Assembly (NCBI GenBank): GCA_963695075.1
Contig: CAVOFR010000008.1
Location: forward strand, 586,090 to 650,089
Length of the DNA stretch: 64,000 bases
Reading direction: 5' to 3'
Source: CAWCAL01 sp963695075
Lineage (GTDB): Bacteria > Actinomycetota > Acidimicrobiia > Acidimicrobiales > CAWCAL01
The position numbers and the translations under genes are program-made. Below the pieces are notes generated by a model. That model had not been told where the DNA came from, did not search any database, and worked only from the letters and a program-made list of their open reading frames with translations. Numbering within the stretch: the first letter of the stretch is position 1; each line of letters starts with the position of its first letter. This document shows positions 42,305-50,841 of this stretch, one piece after another.

Positions 42305-43002
42305 ATCCCACAGCACGGCCCGCATCGTCCGCTCCGAACGCGAGCGTCGGTGGCCGAGGCGAGGGTCGCGCGTCGGTGCTCGCGGCACGGGACATCACCA
42401 AGAGCTATGCCGTGGGAGTCTGGCCCCGTCGACGGACGCTGCGCGTTCTGAGCGGGGCGGACGTGGAGCTCCGACAGGGCGAGATCGTTGGACTGGTCGG
42501 TGAGAACGGTTCGGGCAAGAGCACGCTGATGAAGATCCTGGTCGGCAGCCTTCGCCGTGACGGCGGCACGATCGAGAGGCAGGGCACGCTGGGCTATTGC
42601 CCCCAGGAGCCGGTGCTCTATGAGCGCCTGACCTGCGATGAACACTTCGAGCTTTTCGGCGAGGCCTACGGGATGGACCTCCCGCACATCGACCGTGCTC
42701 GAGACGAGGTCTACGACGTGCTCGGATTCGGCCGCTGGGCGGACGCCCGGGTTGAAGAGCTCTCAGGAGGAACCGCAGCCAAGCTCAACCTCGGCCTCGC
42801 CCTACTCCCCGACCCCGAGATCCTGCTCCTGGACGAGCCCTACGCCGGATTCGACTGGGACACCTACCAACGATTCTGGAACATCACTGCCACTCGCCGC
42901 GACGAGGGGCGGTCGCTGTTGATCATCAGCCACTTCATCACGGACGAAGACCGCTTCGACCGCGTCTACCACCTTCGAGACGGCACAACCGAGGCACGAT
43001 GA
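42301..43002 (+). CDS. ABC transporter ATP-binding protein
   Basis: 233 residues from a GTG that overlaps the previous stop (GTGA). Walker A 'GLVGENGSGKSTLMKILVG', Q-loop 'GYCPQEPVLYERLTCDEHFELFGEAYGMD', signature 'VEELSGGTAAKLNLGLALLPDPEILLLDEPYAGFDWDTYQRFWNI', H-loop 'LLIISHFITDE'. Typical DRR/NodI-like drug or polysaccharide exporter ATPase. Pairs with the permease at 42999. Confidence 0.93.
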   Translation: MNPTARPASSAPNASVGGRGEGRASVLAARDITKSYAVGVWPRRRTLRVLSGADVELRQGEIVGLVGENGSGKSTLMKILVGSLRRDGGTIERQGTLGYCPQEPVLYERLTCDEHFELFGEAYGMDLPHIDRARDEVYDVLGFGRWADARVEELSGGTAAKLNLGLALLPDPEILLLDEPYAGFDWDTYQRFWNITATRRDEGRSLLIISHFITDEDRFDRVYHLRDGTTEAR

Positions 43003-44513
43003 ACGCCCACGCGACGCGCTCAACCCCGTTGTCCGCCTTGCTGACGTGGCGATACCTGGCTGAATACACGCGCCGGCCCCTCAACCTCGCGCTGCTGGTA
43101 GTCGTACCGGTTGTCTTCGTCACGCTCTCAGCCGGCGCGATCGCCGACTTCGCGGACGTCCTCGGTGGCTTGACCGACCTCGGCACGATCGAGGCCGCCA
43201 CAGCGGGCTGGGCGGCGTCGCTGCTCGCCGGCATCGCCGGATTCTTCCATGTCAGCAGCTCCCGCGATGCCGACCGTCGCCTCGCCGCCGTCGGGGCCGG
43301 CACGTTGCCGGTGGTCTCTGCCCGGCTCATCTCAGCGCTCGGGCTCGCCGTGGTCGCCGGCGTCGGGGCCTTGATCGCCCTGGCCCTCCGCACCGGGATC
43401 GCGGACGCCCCGCGGGTGATCGGGGTCACGTTCCTCATGGCGGTCATCTACCTGGGCATCGGCGCCACGGTTGGCGCACTCGTACGATCCGAGCTCAACG
43501 GGTCGCTCATCGTCGTGTTCGTCTGGATGTTCGACGTCTTCTTCGGTCCTGCGATGGGCGGCACGGCCGCACTGATCAGAGTGTTTCCTCTCCACTTCCC
43601 GACCCTGGTCGTGACCGATGTCGTATCCGGTCATGCCGGCACCGTCGGCGACCTGGGAATCGCAGCGTTGTGGGCGACGGGCGCATTGGCGTCCGGCACG
43701 ATCGCCCTCCTAGCGACAACGCGACCTGCTGGACTTCCGACACCACATCTCGGCGGCCGGTGGCGCCGGATTGCGGTTGCCACCCGCTACGGATTCCGTG
43801 ACTACCGCCGCAACCTCGTGCTCTGGGTCCTGCTCGTCGGGCTTCCCGTGGCATTCATCACACTCAGCATCGCCGTCACTCCATCCGAGCCCGCTCCGGT
43901 CGAGTTGTTCGAAGACGGTCAACGCAGTATCCAGGTCCTCTCGATGGACAACCTCCACGGAGCGATCATGGTTCCCATCACCGTCGGGTTCCTCGCCGGT
44001 CTGGCCGGGCTCTTCGTGGCCCTTGGTTCTGCGGACGGTGACCGCCGTCTCGTTCTCGCTGGATACCGACCGCTCGAGATCCTCGCTGCCCGACTCGGCA
44101 TCATCGTCTTCGCTGCGCTGCTGACGACCGGCGTCTCACTCGCCGTGACAGGCGCGAGCTTCACCCCGGAGAGCTGGCTCACCTTCGCAGCGGCCAACGT
44201 TCTGATCGCCGTCACCTACGGGATGCTCGGCGTCCTCGTCGGACCCCGACTCGGTCTGCTCGGAGGTCTCTACGTCATGCTCATGCTCCCGTTCATCGAC
44301 ATCGGCATCGCGCAGAACGCCATGTTCGACGCCGCTCCCCCCGCCTGGGCTGGGCTCATGCCCGCAAACGGAGCAGTCCGCGTGCTCCTCGACGGGGCGT
44401 TCACCGCCTCATTCGACGAGGTCGGCGCGCTCGTGCTGGGCTCTGCCTGGCTGGTCGGCCTCACCATTCTCGCTGCCGCCCAGTTTCACCGGCTGGCCGC
44501 TCCTCGCCTCTGA
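42999..44513 (+). CDS. ABC-2 type transporter permease
   Basis: 504 residues, two similar halves of about 6 transmembrane helices each ('NLALLVVVPVVFVTLSAGAI...' and 'NLVLWVLLVGLPVAFITLSIAV...'). Internal duplication suggests a fused pair of ABC-2 half permeases. Overlaps the ATPase gene by 4 bases. Substrate unknown; the exporter type suggests efflux. Confidence 0.87.
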   Translation: MNAHATRSTPLSALLTWRYLAEYTRRPLNLALLVVVPVVFVTLSAGAIADFADVLGGLTDLGTIEAATAGWAASLLAGIAGFFHVSSSRDADRRLAAVGAGTLPVVSARLISALGLAVVAGVGALIALALRTGIADAPRVIGVTFLMAVIYLGIGATVGALVRSELNGSLIVVFVWMFDVFFGPAMGGTAALIRVFPLHFPTLVVTDVVSGHAGTVGDLGIAALWATGALASGTIALLATTRPAGLPTPHLGGRWRRIAVATRYGFRDYRRNLVLWVLLVGLPVAFITLSIAVTPSEPAPVELFEDGQRSIQVLSMDNLHGAIMVPITVGFLAGLAGLFVALGSADGDRRLVLAGYRPLEILAARLGIIVFAALLTTGVSLAVTGASFTPESWLTFAAANVLIAVTYGMLGVLVGPRLGLLGGLYVMLMLPFIDIGIAQNAMFDAAPPAWAGLMPANGAVRVLLDGAFTASFDEVGALVLGSAWLVGLTILAAAQFHRLAAPRL

Positions 44514-44621
44514 GCAGAACCGCCGGCGCGACCGTAGTGATCCGCAAGCCGTCAGTAGTCAACGCGGATGACGGCCCTTACAGATCCGGCGCATGCTCGA
44601 CCCAGATCAAGGAGAGCCATC

Positions 44622-45191
44622 ATGAACCACCCAAAGCTGATCCGTCCCTTCGTTGTCGTCGTTGCTGCGCTTGCCCTTCTCGCCGCCTCCTGCGGCGACG
44701 ACGACTCCGACGCGTCGTCACCTTCCGATGAGGGAGAGGACACGACCGCGGTCGAAGAGGACCACGAAGAGGGAGAGTTCGAGTTCGGCGTACCGGCCGA
44801 CGCCGGCGACGCGACCCGTGTGATCGAGATCCAGGCGAACGACGACTTCAGCTTTGATCCGGATCAGGTCGACGTGGAGGTGGGTGAGACCGTCACCTTC
44901 CGGGTCACCAACGCCGGGAACCTGGAGCACGACTTCACTCTCGGAGATGCCGAGGTGCAGGACCAGCACGAGGCCGAGATGAACGAGATGGACGAGGAAA
45001 TGGCTGACACGGCCGAGATGGACATGGGCGCCACGCACGATGAACCGAACGCGATGAGTCTCGCCTCGGGTGCTACCGAAGAGATGACTTGGACCTTCAC
45101 TGAGGCCGGGGAGATCATCTTCGGTTGCCACACCGCCGGCCACTACGAGGCTGGCATGCACGGCGATATCGCCATCGCCGATGCGAGCTGA
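44622..45191 (+). CDS. Cupredoxin-domain lipoprotein
   Basis: 189 residues. Lipobox in 'VVVVAALALLAASCGDDDSD', then an acidic linker. Residues ~65-189 form a cupredoxin: 'IEIQANDDFSFDPDQVDVEVGETVTFRVTNAGNLEHDFTLGD' with the first His, and 'IIFGCHTAGHYEAGMHGDI' with Cys, His and Met copper ligands. A Met/Glu/Asp-rich insertion ('EMNEMDEEMADTAEMDMGATHDE') may bind more copper. Outer-face copper carrier or sink. AAGGAGAG precedes the ATG. Confidence 0.87.
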   Translation: MNHPKLIRPFVVVVAALALLAASCGDDDSDASSPSDEGEDTTAVEEDHEEGEFEFGVPADAGDATRVIEIQANDDFSFDPDQVDVEVGETVTFRVTNAGNLEHDFTLGDAEVQDQHEAEMNEMDEEMADTAEMDMGATHDEPNAMSLASGATEEMTWTFTEAGEIIFGCHTAGHYEAGMHGDIAIADAS

Positions 45192-45311
45192 TCGCAGGCC
45201 CGCTCCAGAGTCGCACCAGAAGTCTCCCCCTCGACCGTGAGGGTCGTCGAGGGCTCCGTCGCTGTTCTGCCACTACGATCTGTCGGACCAACCGAACCAG
45301 GAGACCACCCG

Positions 45312-45668
45312 ATGGCAGGCAGGCGTCCGATGGGGGCCCTCGAAGACGAGATCATGGTGTACCTGTGGGCCATCGATGCTGCAGCGACCCCAGCCGACGT
45401 CCACCAAGCCGTTGCCCCCGAGCTCGCGTACACGACGGTCATGACTGTCTTGACCCGGCTCTGGCAGAAGGACCTCCTGATCAGAGACCGCCAGGGCCGC
45501 GCCTACAGCTACCGGCCCGTGCAGTCCGAAGCCGATCATCGGGCTGGGCGAATGCAGACCACGCTGGTCGATGCCGACGACCGCTCCGCCGTGCTGAGTT
45601 CCTTTGTCGCCTCGTTGGACGCGAAGGACGCCAAGACGCTGAAGAAGCTCCTGAAGCCGGGCACCTGA
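45312..45668 (+). CDS. BlaI/MecI/CopY-family transcriptional regulator
   Basis: 118 residues from the ATG at 45312. Winged helix: 'MGALEDEIMVYLWAIDAAATPADVHQAVAPELAYTTVMTVLTRLWQKDLLIRDRQGRAYSYRPV'. This family binds ACA/TGT dyads and is inactivated by proteolysis through a partner M56 peptidase, which is encoded directly downstream. The operator copies at 24100, 32203, 46594, 47797, 47864, 49583, 50258 and 51627 fit this dyad, so it is the likely regulator of a local regulon. A degenerate site near 45273 upstream could be for autoregulation. Confidence 0.88.
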   Translation: MAGRRPMGALEDEIMVYLWAIDAAATPADVHQAVAPELAYTTVMTVLTRLWQKDLLIRDRQGRAYSYRPVQSEADHRAGRMQTTLVDADDRSAVLSSFVASLDAKDAKTLKKLLKPGT

Positions 45669-46550
45669 GTGTCGCTCGCTCTCGTCCTCCCGGGCCTGCT
45701 GGCCGTCGCCATTGGAGTTGGGGCCGGACTGGTCCCCTGGCCCGTGAAACCAGTGGTGGCGGTTCGCCTGCTCACGGCGACCGCGGCGATCACGGCGACC
45801 ACGGTTCTGGTCATCGTGACGACGCCCGCTCTCGGGTTCCTCAGTCGACTGGAAGTGGTCAGGTCCATCGTCGAGCTGTGTCCGGTCCTTCCCGTTCATC
45901 ATCAGGTCGGCTTTGCCACGGGCATCCCGGCGGTCGTCGCGCTCGGCTTCATGGCCGTCCGAATCCGACGTGTCCTGAGCCAGCGACGCCGGGCGATGGC
46001 CGGTACCGACGGGGAGCGGATCTCGGTGATCGAGTCTCCGGAGCCATTCGCCTACGCCGCTCCAGGCTCACCTGGCTGCATCGTGGTCTCGACCGGGCTC
46101 CTAGCATTGCTCGAGCCACGCGAGCGGCAGGTGCTGTTCGCTCACGAACGTGCGCACCTGAGCCAACAGCATCACCGCTACCTACTGGTGGGTGCGCTAT
46201 CAACGGCGGTCCTGCCCTTCCTCGCCCCTCTCGTCACCCAACTCCGGCTCGCCACCGAGCGATGCGCCGACGAAGCTGCGGTCGAAGCCATGGGTGGCGA
46301 CCGCGAGATCGTCGCTTCCGCCATTGCCCGCGCCGCACTCGGCACCTCGATCCACAGCGGTCTCGTCGCCGCGTTCGGCGGCGGATCGGTACCGAGGCGT
46401 GTGAATGCTCTGGTCGGCTCACCAGTTTCAACCCCCGTGATCGCGGTCGGAGTCGTGGCCGGGTTCCTCACTATGACCGCCGCGGTGGGAGCGATGTCGG
46501 TGCAGCTTCACCATTTCGCTCAGCTGGTGGATCACATCTGCGGGCCGTGA
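45669..46550 (+). CDS. M56 family metallopeptidase (BlaR1-type, no sensor domain)
   Basis: 293 residues starting with a GTG directly after the regulator stop. About four transmembrane helices and the zinc motif HExxH in 'QVLFAHERAHLSQQHHRYLL' with the third ligand region 'ATERCADEAAVEAMGG'. In BlaR1/MecR1 this domain is linked to a penicillin sensor; no such C-terminal domain exists here, so the signal must come another way, for example through metal or membrane stress. Would cleave or inactivate the BlaI-type regulator. Confidence 0.87.
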   Translation: MSLALVLPGLLAVAIGVGAGLVPWPVKPVVAVRLLTATAAITATTVLVIVTTPALGFLSRLEVVRSIVELCPVLPVHHQVGFATGIPAVVALGFMAVRIRRVLSQRRRAMAGTDGERISVIESPEPFAYAAPGSPGCIVVSTGLLALLEPRERQVLFAHERAHLSQQHHRYLLVGALSTAVLPFLAPLVTQLRLATERCADEAAVEAMGGDREIVASAIARAALGTSIHSGLVAAFGGGSVPRRVNALVGSPVSTPVIAVGVVAGFLTMTAAVGAMSVQLHHFAQLVDHICGP

Positions 46551-46593
46551 TCCGGACGCAGCCGGATCTGCCTCAAGCTGCAGCATCCGCACG

Positions 46594-46626
46594 CCGATAT
46601 CTACGACAGTCTGTCGTAGATATCGG
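46594..46626. promoter_or_regulatory. Perfect 33-bp palindromic BlaI-type operator
   Basis: Arms CCGATATCTACGACAG and CTGTCGTAGATATCGG around a single central T, every position paired. It ends 11 bases before the ATG of the 77-residue membrane protein. The central TACGACAG-n-CTGTCGTA is the pattern shared by the other sites. Strongest operator copy in the window. Confidence 0.85.
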
Positions 46627-46637
46627 AGAAGGAATCC

Positions 46638-46871
46638 ATGCGGAGTCTCGCCGAGAAGGTTGCCGCAGCGGCGGTCATGATCTCGTGCTGCGGGTTGGCA
46701 ATGGCTCTCGCCCTGGGCCTGGTGGTCCTCAGTAGCGGGTGGCTGGTTGCCAGCGTCGCCGGACTCGCCGGCGCGGGCTGCCTAGCCGTCGCGATCTTCG
46801 CAGTCGGTCGTCGATCGCGATCTGCTGATCACTGCACACCCACTGCGGAGATTGGGAAGGCCAGGACCTAG
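46638..46871 (+). CDS. Small membrane protein under the BlaI-type operator
   Basis: 77 residues, two hydrophobic segments: 'VAAAAVMISCCGLAMALALGLVVLSSGWLVASVAGLAGAGCLAVAIFAV', with a Cys-Cys pair in the first and one Cys in the second. Good ribosome binding site (GGAGAAGGA) before ATG 46638. Cysteines in the membrane suggest thiol or metal chemistry. Converges with the CcdA gene. Confidence 0.7.
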   Translation: MRSLAEKVAAAAVMISCCGLAMALALGLVVLSSGWLVASVAGLAGAGCLAVAIFAVGRRSRSADHCTPTAEIGKART

Positions 46872-46896
46872 CTTGCGCGGCGCCGAGGCCCGTTCC

Positions 46897-47793
46897 TCAC
46901 GGGTTGGCCGGAGGTTGGAGACCCCCCGTTTCGGCAGTATCGGAACGAGTGTCCCGCGTCACCTGTCGTCTCGCGAACCCGCTGGCGATGGCGGCGATGG
47001 CAATCAGCACTACCCCAGCGCCGACGCGGTTTGCCCCGAACCGGTCGATGACTTCGACGACCCGAAGCCGTAGATCCTCGCCGAATTCCACGATCCGGTC
47101 CGTGTCTAGATCGCCGCGATACACGGACATCTCCCATCGCCCATACCAGATCGCGTAGCCTCCGGCCAGGACCATGAGGAAGCCCCCCAAGCGGGGCGCC
47201 AACCGCGACATTCGCCGCAGACCCGTCGTCACCGTGGAGCGGGCGAGCGCTGCGGCCATGCTGATCGCGAGGATGACGACGCCCATCCCAAGCGCATATG
47301 CGACGTAGGTGGCAAGCCCGCCGACGACCGATCGGTTCAGTGCCGCGCCGGTGACGGCCAGGAAGGGTCCGAGAGTGCACGACAACGACGCGACGGCATA
47401 GGTCGCGCCATAGGCCACCATCGCGCCCATGTCACGACGGCCTTGGGCGACCTGAGGAGCGGCGATGCGCAGAGTTGGCTTCCAGCCCGCAATCCCCGCG
47501 AGCCCGCCGATCACCAACACGACACCGATACCGATCGTGACCCACGGCAGTTGTCGCTGAAGACCACTCGTCAGTTCGTTGAGGATCAGACCCGCCGTGA
47601 CGAAGATGGCGATGAACCCGAGCGTGACGGCTGCAGCCACTCCCACCGCGCGAGCCACACGGACCTCGACTCGAGCCTCGATACGGTCGCCGGCCACGAA
47701 GACACCCACATACGCGGGCAGGAGAGAGAACCCACACGGATTGAGACTGGCCACCATCCCCGCAGCGAATCCCAACGCGATCGGTGCATCCAC
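46897..47793 (-). CDS. ccdA: CcdA-family thiol-disulfide electron carrier
   Basis: 298 residues if started at GTG 47793, where the usual CcdA N-terminus '(M)DAPIALGFAAGMVASLNPCGFSLLPAYVGVFV' begins; the longer frame to 47862 would place the operator at 47797-47813 inside the gene. Six or more helices; the reactive Cys pair is 'NPCGF' and 'SLSCTLGPFL'. CcdA moves electrons from cytoplasmic thioredoxin across the membrane to TlpA-like proteins, which are encoded just downstream (49613, 50276). Confidence 0.87.
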   Translation of the reverse strand: MDAPIALGFAAGMVASLNPCGFSLLPAYVGVFVAGDRIEARVEVRVARAVGVAAAVTLGFIAIFVTAGLILNELTSGLQRQLPWVTIGIGVVLVIGGLAGIAGWKPTLRIAAPQVAQGRRDMGAMVAYGATYAVASLSCTLGPFLAVTGAALNRSVVGGLATYVAYALGMGVVILAISMAAALARSTVTTGLRRMSRLAPRLGGFLMVLAGGYAIWYGRWEMSVYRGDLDTDRIVEFGEDLRLRVVEVIDRFGANRVGAGVVLIAIAAIASGFARRQVTRDTRSDTAETGGLQPPANP

Positions 47794-47796
47794 TTC

Positions 47797-47813
47797 TACG
47801 ACACTATGTCGGA
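47797..47813. promoter_or_regulatory. BlaI-type operator at the start of ccdA
   Basis: TACGACAC-T-ATGTCGGA, degenerate copy of the shared dyad, 4 bases in front of the chosen ccdA start codon. It suggests a leaderless or very short-leader transcript. Confidence 0.5.
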
Positions 47814-47863
47814 GAAGATCGGGCGTCACGTCGGAGCCGAGCGTGCAGGGTGAGGTTTGCATC

Positions 47864-47880
47864 TACGACAGCTCGTCGTA
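47864..47880. promoter_or_regulatory. BlaI-type operator upstream of copC-copD
   Basis: TACGACAG-C-TCGTCGTA, seven of eight arm bases pair. Lies between divergent ccdA and copC-copD, 78 bases before the latter's ATG. Confidence 0.6.
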
Positions 47881-47957
47881 TCCTGTTGGCTCGACGTGGC
47901 CGGGGCGGAGCCTCGCTGTCTGCCCGCCTACCCGCTACCCGCGTACCCGAGGTACTC

Positions 47958-49487
47958 ATGATCCAAGTTCGTCGCGTGCCGATCCTCGCCGCCATTGCCC
48001 TGATGCTCGCGATCGTCTCCGCAGGGCCCGCAGGAGCCCACACTGGATTCGAATCGTCCAGTCCCAGCGACGGGGCGGTCCTCGACACGCCCGTAGATGA
48101 GATCAGCCTCGTGTTCAGCGGCGAGGCTGCACCGACGGGGGATGGCTTCGAGGTCCTCGATTCCGACGGGAAGGTCCGTACGCCAAGCGATGAGCGCTCG
48201 GAGGACGGGAAGACCTGGGTCTTCGCCTTCGATCCCCCGCTGGCCGGCGGCCGGGCCGGGGTTCGCTGGATGGTCAAGGCACCTGACGCGCATGCCATCG
48301 ACGGTGCCTTCTCATTCACCGTCACGGCCCCGGCTGCCGTGCCTGCCGCGGACCAGTCGGCTGCGGTGCCGGCCGAGGACGACGCATCGGTCGATCCAGC
48401 CACGAGCGACCTCGACTCGTTCTTGTCCGCCGAGGCGGATGCGACAGCAGGGCCCGAACGAATCGGCGCCCTTGGTCGCGTGCTCAGCTTGACCGGAACT
48501 CTGGTCGGTCTGGGCGCCCTCGTCTTCGCCGCCACCGTCCTGCGGGGCGACCGCCGAGACATCCACTGCGTGCTCTACTGGATTCGGCGTAGCGGCCTGA
48601 TCGTCGTTGTCGGCGCGGGCATCGAGCTCGCGGCCCAGCTCTCGGTCGAAGCCGGTGGATCCTGGTTGGGGATCGTGACACCGTCAATCATCACCTCCGT
48701 GCTGTGGAGCTCGTTCGGGTTCGCCGTCGTGCTCCGCGTCGCCGGCGGACTGGCGCTCACCTCAGGGGCGCGCATCCAAGTCACTCACGCCGCGGAGGCC
48801 CCAGACCCCGTTGGCGCGATCAGCGAGTTGGTGGGCGTGGGCGCCTCGACCGGCGGTCGAGCACATCTTCTTGCTGACGCCGGTGCGGGCGATGGTCCCA
48901 TCGGCGACGAGCTACATTCGCCGCACAGCAGCCATGCTTGGCTCGCAACGATCGATTCGGCCGGCGCGTTCTTCGGAGCGGCGGCGCTTGTGCTCGCCTA
49001 CCTGTTCGACGGACACACCGTCACCGAAGGCGACCGGTATTTCACCGCAGTCTTCGACGTGATCCACATCGTGGCGGGTGCCGTCTGGGTCGGCGGGGTG
49101 ACGATGCTGGCTGCCGTGTTGTGGCAGCGGCACCGGCAAGGCCGTGCTCTCAACGCAGCGCTTCTCGCAGTGCGGTTCTCCGTCGTCGCCACGATCGCAC
49201 TCGTCGCGGTCGGACTGGCCGGCGCGATCCTTGCCGTGATCATCCTTGACAGCATCTCGGGGCTGTGGTCGACACCGTGGGGTCGACTCCTCATGGCGAA
49301 GCTGGCGGTCGTTGGGATCGCTGCGGCGGGTGGCGCCTACAACCACAAGGTCCTCATTCCTCGGATGACTTCGTCGCCCGATGACCCCGAGACCTCGAGT
49401 CAATTCCGATTCGTCGTAACGGCGGAGGCGGCGGCGCTCGCCCTGGTCGTCGTGATCACCGCGTTCCTCGTGGGGGCGGCCTCCTGA
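47958..49487 (+). CDS. CopC-CopD fusion copper protein
   Basis: 509 residues from the ATG at 47958. Signal peptide ('VPILAAIALMLAIVSAGPAGA'), then a CopC domain beginning with the mature N-terminal copper-binding His ('AHTGFESSSPSDGAVLDTPVDEISLVFSG') and carrying 'APDAHAIDGAFSFTV'. After an Ala/Asp-rich linker there are about eight transmembrane helices of CopD type ('HIVAGAVWVGGVTMLAAVLW'). CopC binds copper outside, CopD takes it in or partitions it. Such fusions are common in Actinobacteria. Confidence 0.9.
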   Translation: MIQVRRVPILAAIALMLAIVSAGPAGAHTGFESSSPSDGAVLDTPVDEISLVFSGEAAPTGDGFEVLDSDGKVRTPSDERSEDGKTWVFAFDPPLAGGRAGVRWMVKAPDAHAIDGAFSFTVTAPAAVPAADQSAAVPAEDDASVDPATSDLDSFLSAEADATAGPERIGALGRVLSLTGTLVGLGALVFAATVLRGDRRDIHCVLYWIRRSGLIVVVGAGIELAAQLSVEAGGSWLGIVTPSIITSVLWSSFGFAVVLRVAGGLALTSGARIQVTHAAEAPDPVGAISELVGVGASTGGRAHLLADAGAGDGPIGDELHSPHSSHAWLATIDSAGAFFGAAALVLAYLFDGHTVTEGDRYFTAVFDVIHIVAGAVWVGGVTMLAAVLWQRHRQGRALNAALLAVRFSVVATIALVAVGLAGAILAVIILDSISGLWSTPWGRLLMAKLAVVGIAAAGGAYNHKVLIPRMTSSPDDPETSSQFRFVVTAEAAALALVVVITAFLVGAAS

Positions 49488-49582
49488 CATCGGCCACTCG
49501 GTACGCGATCAGTCGCGCAGTCGCCCCATCCCGTGGGTGACTCGACGTGATCCGACTGAGATCCGCTGCCAGACGTGCGATA

Positions 49583-49599
49583 TCCTACAGTCTGTCGTA
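49583..49599. promoter_or_regulatory. BlaI-type operator upstream of the first TlpA-like gene
   Basis: TCCTACAG-T-CTGTCGTA, followed by GTTAGC and the ATG at 49613. Same centre as the 24100 and 46594 sites. Only 13 bases before the start codon. Confidence 0.65.
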
Positions 49600-49612
49600 G
49601 TTAGCTCGGCGC

Positions 49613-50215
49613 ATGACGCACCGAGCCTCCCCCGAGGAGTGGACGATCGCTCAGAGCGACATCGACGGCGAGACCCGGGAGGCCGACGCTCGCCCCACAC
49701 CGATCCGCTGGATCGCCGGCGTAGTCGGTGTAGTCGCGGTGGGGCTCATCGCCACGATCGCCCTCGCTGGCCCGAGCGCACAGAACAAACCCTCGCCGGT
49801 CGTCGGCGAGGTCGTTCCTCAACTGCGAGGTACGACTCTGTCGGGCGAGGACTTCGACATCGACCAACATCGGGGTCAGTGGGTTGTGGTGAACCTCTTC
49901 GCCACGTGGTGTGTGCCCTGCCAGGTCGAACACCCCGAGCTAGTGGCCTTCGACGAGGCGCATTCAGCCGCGGGTGATGCCCAGTTGGTCAGCGTCGTGT
50001 TCGGTGACGAAGACGACGCCGTGCGCGAGTTCTTTTCCGAGCGGGGCGGGACGTGGCCGGTACTCGGGGAGGAGTACAGCTCGATCGTCATCGACTTCGG
50101 CGCGAGAGGGGTGCCCGAGACGTTCGTTGTCGCACCGAATGGTGTTGTCGTGCAACAGATGCTGGGCGGCGTGACCAAGGACGTGCTCGACGGCGTCATC
50201 GAGCGAGGTGGATGA
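49613..50215 (+). CDS. TlpA-like membrane-anchored thioredoxin-fold protein (CVPC)
   Basis: 200 residues. N-terminal anchor 'WIAGVVGVVAVGLIATIAL', then an AhpC/TSA/Redoxin-like fold: 'VVNLFATWCVPCQVEHPEL' with the active-site Cys-x-x-Cys, and the cis-Pro segment 'GARGVPETFVVAPNGVVV'. Typical TlpA/ResA/CcmG reductase, probably fed by CcdA. Likely role: keeping cysteines of heme or copper proteins reduced outside the cell. Confidence 0.9.
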   Translation: MTHRASPEEWTIAQSDIDGETREADARPTPIRWIAGVVGVVAVGLIATIALAGPSAQNKPSPVVGEVVPQLRGTTLSGEDFDIDQHRGQWVVVNLFATWCVPCQVEHPELVAFDEAHSAAGDAQLVSVVFGDEDDAVREFFSERGGTWPVLGEEYSSIVIDFGARGVPETFVVAPNGVVVQQMLGGVTKDVLDGVIERGG

Positions 50216-50257
50216 TCAGGTACTGCCCCACCCAATCGCACGCACGAGCCGAGGGAT

Positions 50258-50276
50258 TTACGACAGACTGTCGTAA
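50258..50276. promoter_or_regulatory. BlaI-type operator overlapping the start of the second TlpA-like gene
   Basis: TTACGACAG-A-CTGTCGTAA, a perfect 19-bp palindrome whose last base is the A of the ATG at 50276. Transcription must begin inside or beside the operator, so the mRNA is likely leaderless. Confidence 0.75.
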
Positions 50277-50818
50277 TGAGCACAGGGCGTCGCCATCTCC
50301 GGACCGTACTGATGGCACTGGCACTCGGGGGAATCGGGGTGATGGCCGCGGTTGCAGCCCTACGTCAGCCATCACTACCTGAGTTCTCCCCGGCTGGACC
50401 CCCTCGGCCGTTGCCCGCCGAAGGGACCGTGCCCAGCGTCTCTTTGGCCGCGTTCGAGGGCATCCTCGTCGGCCAACGAGGACGGCCGGTGGTCGTGAAT
50501 GTCTGGGCGTCATGGTGCGCGCCCTGCCGCACCGAAATGCCCTTGCTTCAACAAGCAGCGGCCGAGTGGGGGGACGACGCGGTCCTCATCGGGGTTGCCT
50601 CCAAGGATGATCCCGCTGCCGCTCGAGCCTTCCTCGACGACCTCGGCCTGACCTATCCGAACGTGTTCGATTCGAGCGGCGAGATCCGGACCGCTCTGGG
50701 CCTCACTGCGTACCCGACGACCTATGTCTTCGGAGCGGATGGCACGATCCGGGCCAGGGTCGACGGCGGAGTATCCGAACAGCGTCTCGCTGCGCTCGTC
50801 GAGGACGCTCTCCGCTGA
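50276..50818 (+). CDS. TlpA-like thioredoxin-fold protein (CAPC)
   Basis: 180 residues. N-terminal anchor 'VLMALALGGIGVMAAVAAL', then thioredoxin fold with 'VVNVWASWCAPCRTEMPLLQQAAAEWG' and 'LTAYPTTYVFGADGTIRARVDGG' (cis-Pro 'AYPTTY'). Different CxxC dipeptide from the first TlpA-like protein (Ala-Pro against Val-Pro), which suggests different redox potential or partner. No ribosome binding site between operator and ATG. Confidence 0.9.
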   Translation: MSTGRRHLRTVLMALALGGIGVMAAVAALRQPSLPEFSPAGPPRPLPAEGTVPSVSLAAFEGILVGQRGRPVVVNVWASWCAPCRTEMPLLQQAAAEWGDDAVLIGVASKDDPAAARAFLDDLGLTYPNVFDSSGEIRTALGLTAYPTTYVFGADGTIRARVDGGVSEQRLAALVEDALR

Positions 50819-50841
50819 TCGACTTCGGCCTGCTGACCAGC

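Noticed and set aside
45272..45288. Further BlaI-type operator before the regulator gene (CTACGA-TCTGTCGGA)
   Set aside because: Half sites are three bases too close compared with the other copies; too weak to call.
45125..46735. Long plus-strand open frame across the BlaI and M56 genes
   Set aside because: Out of frame with two clear genes, Arg/Pro-rich and without a recognisable domain.
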